Source: Apricaphanius iberus (lineage: Eukaryota; Chordata; Actinopteri; Cyprinodontiformes; Aphaniidae). From it: DNA of 64,000 bases. Each line of letters begins with the position of its first letter. Position 1 is the first letter of the stretch. The translations under genes were made by a program, and so were the position numbers. The notes beneath the pieces were generated by a model that made no database searches, had not been told where the DNA came from, and saw only the letters and a list, made by a program, of their open reading frames with translations. The DNA lies in NCBI GenBank assembly GCA_028564705.1, contig JAPXFQ010000338.1, positions 1,302,001-1,366,000 of the forward strand, given 5' to 3'. Below are positions 58,328-64,000 of the stretch, piece by piece.

Positions 58328-58702
58328 GCTCGGTCCATAACCCACCGCCAGCTGCACTCTAGCCCCAGCTCCGGTGAAGCCTGGGCCGAACACGCTGTCC
58401 TCCGTCAGCTGGGTCCATAATCCACTGCCAGCTGTACTCTAGCCCCAGCTCCACTAAAGCCCGGGCCGAACACGCTGTCCTCCGTCAGCTCGGTCCATAA
58501 TCAACCGCCAGCTGCACTGTAGCCCCAGCTCCACTGAAGCCCGGGCCGAACACGCAGTCCTCCGTTATCTCGGTCCATAGCCCACCGCCAGCTGCACTCT
58601 AGCCCCAGCTCCGCTGAAGCCTGGGCCGAACACGCAGTCCTCCGTCAGCTCGGTCCATAATCCACCGCAGATGCACTCTGGCCCCAGCTCCGCCGAAGGC
58701 CA
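58328..58702. repeat. 80-bp GC-rich minisatellite, about 4.6 copies
   Basis: Units start with (A)GCTCGGTCCATAA, and the GGTCCATA core recurs at 58331, 58411, 58491, 58571 and 58651, exactly 80 bp apart. Each unit contains CCGCCAGCTGCACTCTAGCC, CCAGCTCCGCTGAAGCC and GGGCCGAACACGCTGTCCTC with a few substitutions. Spacing is invariant, so divergence is by point change, not by indel, until the last unit. An 80-bp period is not a multiple of three, so protein coding is unlikely. Confidence 0.97.
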
Positions 58703-58870
58703 GTTCGGGTGTGAAAATACCATATTTGAAGCGCGACCAGTTCACGTTGTACATGCTTCAAGGTGCGAATGTGCACGCGAACAGCTAGGCGTGTGTCGCG
58801 CTTTATATTCGCTCCTATCGCGTTCAGTGTGTACACACCGTTACAGATTTTTTTGTATCCATCGCCTGAA
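58703..58870. other. CpG-bearing unclassified block next to the minisatellite
   Basis: GAAGCGCGACCAGTTCACGT, GCGAATGTGCACGCGAACAG and GTGTGTCGCGCTTTATATTC carry many intact CpGs against an AT-rich background. It resembles termini of CpG-rich DNA elements, but no partner end was found. Confidence 0.3.
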
Positions 58871-59039
58871 TGCTACTTTTTAATAACTCTTTATCTCATT
58901 TGGTTGGAGTTTTTTTGTCTTCATGCTGTATTGTTATATTACAATCACTGCACTCAGTTGATCTTTATTCTACCCAATGCGAGACTACCAGCACCAATTG
59001 GCTCGACCTATGTTAAATTAGGGCAGTCACTTTATAAGA

Positions 59040-59225
59040 GGTAAATAACATGGGAGCTAGGGAATTTCATTTTTGTAAATCTAATTGTCATAATTTTGTT
59101 GAAACACTTATTCACCTTGACATTAAAGTATATTTTTTGTCGCAAAAAAATCATGATTGATCTATTAAAAGCAATACACAGGGTAAAGCAGCCAAGAGGG
59201 TGAATAGTTTCTACAGGCACTGTAG
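59040..59225 (+). mobile_element. Tc1-like 3' end
   Basis: AATTTTGTTGAAACACTTAT, CATGATTGATCTATTAAAAG, then AGGGTGAATAGTTTCTACAG, GCACTGTA form the usual 3' flank and terminus of a fish Tc1 family (GGTGAATAATTTCTATAGGCACTG, then TA). The 5' side is absent. Confidence 0.55.
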
Positions 59226-60008
59226 AGTATTGATTTACTACTATTTAATTTGACTGTGATTTCAAGCATACACCTGCGAATTATGTCAAATAAATTTCAG
59301 AGTAGGTTTTTGGCAAATATCAAATTTTGATTCAGATCCGCAGGGAGGACAAAGAATCCTGACTGGATCACTGCAAAAAGTGATGTCTTTGTTGGTTTTA
59401 ATCCATAGCGAGAAAATAAGGTATGATTTATCTTTTGCGATCTGAATAAACAGAAAACTCCCTGTTCATGTTTTTTACAGACTACTTTTTCTTGCCAGTT
59501 TGTGCCTTGGTTGAATGTTTTGTTTATTGTGTGGTCTAAGATGACAAGTGATAACTTAGTAAAGTAGTTTACAACCTTATTAAAAGTAAAAGATCAGACT
59601 AGACTAAAGCATAACCTGCTGAATAGAGAAGTTTTCTCCATACACAGACATTTACAGTTCTGACTGTTTTTGAGTTCCATATTGTTTTCCCCTCTTGTTC
59701 ATTTCCTAGTTTAGGGATCAGTGTGACAGAATACGAGTTTGTTGTTAGAGAATTGCATGTGTGCCAGTCTGATTTCATGCTGATTCTGCTTACTGTCCTG
59801 CTGCGAGTAGATGTCATTTCCTTATATAGAAGCAGCTCATTTGGGAGAGGAGGTGGTCCCTGAGCTTGCCAAAAGCCTTAGGGGTGCCTTTCTCATTTTC
59901 ATTTTTGATGATCCTTCAAAGGACAACTCTGTTAGGAGTTTTTAAATGAAACTTTGGCTGCTGTATGAAACCTTTCTTGTTTATTCCTTTCAAGTCATAG
60001 TCAAAATA
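59226..60008. other. No feature recognised
   Basis: Single-copy-looking AT-rich DNA. Confidence 0.4.
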
Positions 60009-60570
60009 CAGGGCTTTGCAAAAATATTTTTGAAACTTTGCATTTGTCAACAACCATAAACATAAACGCATGTTATTAGGAATATGTGATGGACCAGAAA
60101 AAGTTACTATATAATGGTAAAGTGAAAGCAAGAGATACATGGTTTTAAGAATTTTTTTCAACCCCTTTACCTTTTACCTCCAAATAAAATAATATGCAGC
60201 CATTTACCTGCAGATGTTACCCAGTTAGTGAAAAGAGTGCCTGTGTGTCATGTATTCTCTGTAAAAATCCTGTTGAGTCCTCACAGAATTGTTTGGACAC
60301 ATTATTAAACGTCTTGAAGACCAACGAACACAGATGACAGGTCAGGGATAAAGTTTTTGAGAAGTTTAAAACGGGGTAAGATGGTAAACTTTTCTTTCAA
60401 CATACTATATAATCTGACATCTACCAGATTCTACCTAGAAAAATGCTTTATGGAAGCATAGTAGAAAGAAAACCAAAATAAGTCCTATTTGTAGTTTAAA
60501 AACGTACATGCATGACCCTTTGTGCAATGGAAAGTTATCACTGCACATCATCCTAAACACACTGTCCTCG
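60009..60570 (+). mobile_element. Tc1-like element, 5' part plus a transposase scrap
   Basis: It begins with TA (60007-60008) and CAGGGCTTTGCAAAAATATT, then GATACATGGTTTTAAGAATT, AACGTCTTGAAGACCAACGA and ACAGGTCAGGGATAAAGTTT (transposase start region). After a large deletion comes GAAAGTTATCACTGCACATC, ATCCTAAACACACTGTCCTC (TNTAHHPEHT-like). The pentanucleotide repeat begins directly after, so the 3' portion is lost. Confidence 0.78.
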
Positions 60571-60572
60571 GG

Positions 60573-60616
60573 TATAGTATAGTATAGTATAGTATAGTAT
60601 AGTATAGTATAGTATA
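60573..60616. repeat. TATAG pentanucleotide microsatellite
   Basis: About nine perfect TATAG units, with no interruptions. Confidence 0.97.
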
Positions 60617-61690
60617 AGGTGCTCCTCTTAAGAAGGGAAAAAGAAACTTAATACAAAAATCATTGGAGTAAAATACATTCAGGTTGAGTCAGATGCTACA
60701 CCATGGTACAGGTTGGACACGACTGGAACTGGTACTGGAACTGGAGATTATGAAAAACACTCAGAAACCATTGTTCCTTTGCAGCAGCTCTCGCAAGAGT
60801 TACAAACACACAAATATATGAATGAAATAAGCATAATATAAACAATCATTTCAATTGCTAATCATTTCAAATACTTCATTAAATTAATTCAAAAATCAGT
60901 ATGAAGTTAGGTTATTACTCACAGATGGCCCAAAAATAACTTCAAAGCAATTCAAATCAAGTTGCCAATTGTTTTTGAAAAGAAATAAACACATTCCGAG
61001 CTACATTATAAATACTTGACAAACCGTAACCGTATTGATTTTATACAAACCCCTTATTAGTCAGCAGCTTATTCACATTCGCATTCTGAAATAGACAAAT
61101 GCACTTAACATCTATTTCTGTCTTAATATTCAGCACAACCATGATGCTCACATTATGTGTGTTGCAGCTACACTGCAGAAAACTTGGCTAAGCTAGCTAC
61201 AGACAACTCATACTCTACCTTTTAAAATGAGTAATGAATCTTTCACTAAATACTATAGCACCCAGTTAGAGAACACAAAACAACCCATTGCACATGTGTG
61301 GAATGATTCAGATAAATAAAACAAGCATTTCATACCTGGAACCAGGAGATTATGAAAAACCTTTAGACACCATGCTTCTTTTGCAGCATCTCTATCAAGA
61401 CTGAAGCAACCACTGAGCTCTCCCCCTAATCACTGCTAGCATTACCAGTCCGACGTCTGAGTTTATTTTTTTGATATCTTAATTTCTCCAAGGCTCTGCA
61501 GGTTTTGAGTGTCGGTGTTTTCCTTTAAGTGGAGCCAGCAATTCAAGAGTGGACTGAAGCCTTCTGTTAAAATCACTGACGATAAAATCAAAGGTGGCAG
61601 GTAGGAGAATGGGAGGAAACTTTTGAAAAACTTATAGAACACCTGCAGCCACTTCAGGGGTTAGATTATGGTTCCTGGCAGCTCTCACAG
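60617..61690. repeat. Mostly unannotated; one diverged direct pair
   Basis: GGAGATTATGAAAAACACTC, CATTGTTCCTTTGCAGCAGC at 60744-60795 resembles GGAGATTATGAAAAACCTTT, CATGCTTCTTTTGCAGCATC at 61346-61397. The spacing is about 600 bp. It is unclear whether these are repeats of an unidentified element. Confidence 0.45.
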
Positions 61691-61699
61691 AAGCTCTAG

Positions 61700-62045
61700 T
61701 TGGAGGGAACTGGTGATATTAAAAAAACACGCAGAAGTGATCAGAGCCTGCCAAGTCAACAACAGAGAACACACTGGTGGACAGGCCATATATGATGACC
61801 AAATCCAAGATATGTCCTCTATTGTGAGCCAGCTGGGTGACACGTTGACTAAAATCTATATAAGTCAACATTTTTAAGAAGTCTGTAGATAGAAAAATCT
61901 AAAAGGTTATCTATATGTAGATTAAAATGACCAGCTAAACTTATCCTTTCATAAGAGTTGCACAAAACTGAAGAGGATTCTTCAATAAAAAGTGCACTCT
62001 TTTTAGGAGCCCTAAAAGCTCTGAGTGCTAAAAAAAAAGTATATT
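61700..62045 (-). pseudogene. LINE endonuclease fragment
   Basis: The minus-strand translation reads FRAPKKSALFIEESSSVLCN, SYERISLAGHFNLHID, LLKNVDLYRF and, after a one-base frameshift near 61865, NRGHILDLVIIYGLS and VDLAGSDHFCVFF. These match the YRPPK, GDFNIHVD, HTLDLV and SDH motifs of LINE endonucleases in order. The catalytic aspartate of GDFN is a histidine here, so the domain is dead. It is the ORF2 start of the LINE whose ORF1 lies at 62215-63480. Confidence 0.88.
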
Positions 62046-62214
62046 CAGTGGTACTACAATTATTAAATAAAAAAGGTTTGCCAGAAAGAGATTATATGTA
62101 TGGCATTCGTTGGGTTTATGATTTTTAGTCCGCTCTCTGCTGATAACAGGTATAAATGATGTAGGGCAAAGTCCAAGTCCGATATGTGAGTTACTATTAA
62201 AATCAGGGCTGAGT
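62046..62214 (-). mobile_element. LINE interior between ORF1 and the endonuclease
   Basis: This connects the two LINE reading frames on the minus strand. No recognisable motif is left. Confidence 0.4.
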
Positions 62215-63480
62215 TTATAGGAGCAGGAACCAGCTGGAAACTGGATGTGGCGGTGCGGGCAGAGAGGCCAGGGGCAGATGGACAACTTGTGGTGGACATG
62301 GGTGCCGAGGGAATGCTAGGTTCATAGCAAGCATGGGGGTGCCTTGTCTGTATAGATGTAAACCATCCGCCTCAAACTGATGACTACTGTCGCAGAAAAT
62401 GTTAAAATTGTCCATAAAAGTGATATTGTACAGCAAAGTGGCAGAGGAAAGCCAAGTGTTCAAAGATGAAAAGCCTGCTAAAACGTCCAATTCCTCTGCC
62501 AATGGTGGGGGTGGTGGTAGAGATATAAACAGACATGTGAGTATTTTATGGGAGTAAAAGTATGAATGAAGTCAGTCTTCAGGAGCTCAGACTGTTGTAG
62601 AACTGAAGATCTTTGCCCGAACCCGGGCTTAATCTCTATCATTGTCCACAGGCTTGGGTCGGGTTCAGGCTTTAGCACTCAGCTGATCATCTGCAGTGGG
62701 GCACTAACATCATTCCAAATCTACCTGTCAACATGTTACATGCTCACCGCATGCATCATGATGTGAAAGACCCACTCCTCGCAGATCAAAACAGAAAACA
62801 TGCTCTGACTGCTGTGCTGCGCTTTCACAGAAAATGCTGAAGTGTAAATGCACTATTACCAGACATCCCAAGTCTAAAGTTGGAGAAGTCTCCTGCATTT
62901 TTATAGCAGCTTCCTGATACCCACAAGTCAGATAAAATCTCCTGAAATCTAGAGCAAGTGGTCAAGAGCGCAAACAGATACGCATGCAGGCGAGTCAGAC
63001 TTATACGCAACAGATGCAAGCAGTTAAAGCTTCATATAGTTGCAGACAAAATAAAAGATAAAAAATCAACATGCCTTGAAATTATTCTTATTCATACTGT
63101 ATATCATTTAAGCTTAGGATAACAGGCCTATTTGACCGGGATTTCAAACATTTGTCCAATAAATTTAAAAAAGGCCAGTCATGTTGTCCGGTGCCAGTTT
63201 TTTCTAGTGGAAATTCAGGTATGTGACTTATGAATAATGTTGGTTTGTTCAGCCTTTAATAAACTGTCAATCAAAATATGCTCTTTCGGCTCGGGCTGAA
63301 CTCTCTTGGGCTCGGGTCGGGCCCAACTTATAAGGCCTGATTACAGGTCTAGACCTTTGCATCCGAATATCATTGGTGCCAATGTGGATTATAACTTTAC
63401 TCAAAGCTGTGTTGACTTGAATGAGCAGAGAGAGATTTCAATCTGTAGTGATATAAAGTTATAAGAGACGCAACTTAAAA
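62215..63480 (-). pseudogene. LINE ORF1 SGNH-hydrolase domain, interrupted by a DNA element
   Basis: From the upstream side: ALSKVIIHIGTNDIRMQRS (about 63420-63362, the GTND block of the SGNH fold), an insertion at 62617-63350, then QQSELLKTDFIHTF (about 62600-62555) and, in a shifted frame, SLNTWLSSATLLYNITFMDN, FNIF and EADGLHLYRQ (about 62460-62340, the DGLHP histidine block). The conserved order identifies a CR1/L2-type ORF1 different in sequence from the one at 45530. Upstream basic sequence at 63691-63885 might be its N-terminal part, but that is uncertain. Confidence 0.8.
62607..63360. mobile_element. DNA element (62617-63350) inserted in the LINE ORF1
   Basis: AGATCTTTGC (62607-62616) and AGACCTTTGC (63351-63360) flank a 734-bp segment. 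They look like a target duplication (8 bp or more) with one transition, and LINE ORF1 similarity resumes on each side. The ends of the segment, GGCTTGGGTCGGGTTCAGGC (left) and GGGCTCGGGTCGGGCCC..GGCCTGATTACAGGTCT (right), belong to the GGGCTCGGGTCGGG style of fish non-autonomous DNA elements. hAT affinity is an inference from duplication length. Confidence 0.72.
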
Positions 63481-63559
63481 TACTGCAACTGTGTTTGGTG
63501 TCGAAAATAGCTCAGCAAACTATAGCTGTTTCATTTTCCTTCAGCTACAATGATAAACT

Positions 63560-63645
63560 ACAATGATCTATTACATAACACCCCCCCCCCAAAAAAAAGG
63601 AAAAACTGGTATCTGGTAGGAATACTTCTTCAAGGCACTGTTCAT
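63560..63645. mobile_element. Possible Tc1 terminus beside a poly-C/poly-A tract
   Basis: CCCCCCCCCCAAAAAAAA (63581-63598) is followed by GGAATACTTCTTCAAGGCAC, TGT, which resembles the GAATACTTTTGCAAGGCACTGTA end of Tc1-like elements. No internal Tc1 sequence is seen. Confidence 0.35.
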
Positions 63646-64000
63646 TAGGTATTTTATCTATGGTGTATAGCCAACAGAAGCAAAGAAAGTCTAGTCACTC
63701 TTCTTTGAGTGCACATTATGAATTACATCTCCTAGCTGCTTTTTTCTCATCTGCATACCCCTCCGTTGTTTCACTGTCCAGTTCTGTGTACCTCCCCTCC
63801 AGGAGCCCTTGGTGCCTCTGTGTAATGAGGACATTCTTACTGTTGGAAGGTTAATAGTAGACGGAGAGGTACCTGACAAATCCAAAACCTTGTGACTCCT
63901 CAGGCAATTTCACATAGAATCGTTCCCTTTTTTCCTCCCCTGGAAGCAGAGTCCATTCACTGTGTGAATGAGTCAGGTAAATCCAATTCCAAAAGGCAAT
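63646..64000. other. Unclassified; may include the LINE ORF1 N-terminal region
   Basis: A basic minus-strand ORF (63691-63885, with SWRGGTQNWTVKQRRGMQMR) could be the diverged N-terminal part of the LINE ORF1, but similarity is too weak to call. Confidence 0.25.

Noticed and set aside
58328..58702. CRISPR-like array
   Set aside because: The units are contiguous with no unique spacers, and the genome is clearly eukaryotic. This is a minisatellite.
58645..59044. Overlapping ORFs at the edge of the minisatellite
   Set aside because: They start in the 80-bp repeat or the CpG-rich block and show no domain. The repeat period is not a multiple of three.

Overview
This window looks like intergenic or deep-intronic DNA from a teleost fish nuclear genome. 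It is AT-rich, no continuous host protein-coding gene can be supported on either strand, and almost everything recognisable is transposable-element debris of the kinds that fill fish genomes: Tc1/mariner elements, small hAT and other terminal-inverted-repeat (TIR) elements, L2/CR1-type and RTE/Rex3-type LINEs, a tRNA-derived SINE, and simple or tandem repeats. Species cannot be read from the sequence. Family names come from recognising sequence patterns, not from a database search.

Layout. 0-5 kb: the 3' end of a Tc1-like element split by a 1.0-kb TIR element, a short MITE at 3.1 kb, and a minus-strand tRNA-derived SINE at 4.8-5.1 kb. 8-12 kb: a hAT-type element with 8-bp target duplications (8181-8800), a nest of one TIR element inside another (8911-10198), and the 5' end of a Tc1-like copy. 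13-17 kb: a possible solo LTR, a Tc1 fragment apparently split by a 0.8-kb segment that carries a duplication and a strong hairpin, a decayed 5' part of 28S rDNA (about 15941-16275, minus strand), and one unrecognised 102-codon ORF. 23-28.4 kb: rearranged antisense Tc1-like sequence, a 1.16-kb hAT element, an RTE/Rex3-type 3' end and a 160-bp duplication. 29.9-30.6 kb: a GC-richer MITE. 32.3-34.3 kb: a complete but dead Tc1 element with both termini, holding two further insertions. 34.7-42 kb: small hAT and Tc1 pieces and a LINE reverse-transcriptase relic. 44.6-46.9 kb: a large LINE copy whose ORF1 and endonuclease half lies inverted against its own type of 3' end. 47.7-57.3 kb: dispersed repeats, two Tc1-like copies, LINE tails and a 345-bp hAT MITE with perfect target duplications. 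58.3-58.7 kb: an 80-bp GC-rich minisatellite. 59-60.6 kb: Tc1 relics and a pentanucleotide microsatellite. 61.7-63.6 kb: a second LINE copy on the minus strand, cut in ORF1 by a 734-bp DNA element.

The ORFs with recognisable proteins belong to retroelements or transposases (LINE ORF1 with an SGNH-hydrolase domain, LINE endonuclease and reverse transcriptase, Tc1 transposase). All carry stops, frameshifts, deletions or lost catalytic residues, so none is likely to be active. Repeat-free stretches with homeodomain-like AT cores (notably 43.3-44.0 kb) could hold conserved regulatory sequence, which only cross-species alignment can show. I found no convincing new biological system. The most informative observations are the rDNA relic, the inverted LINE, the 80-bp minisatellite and the nested insertions.
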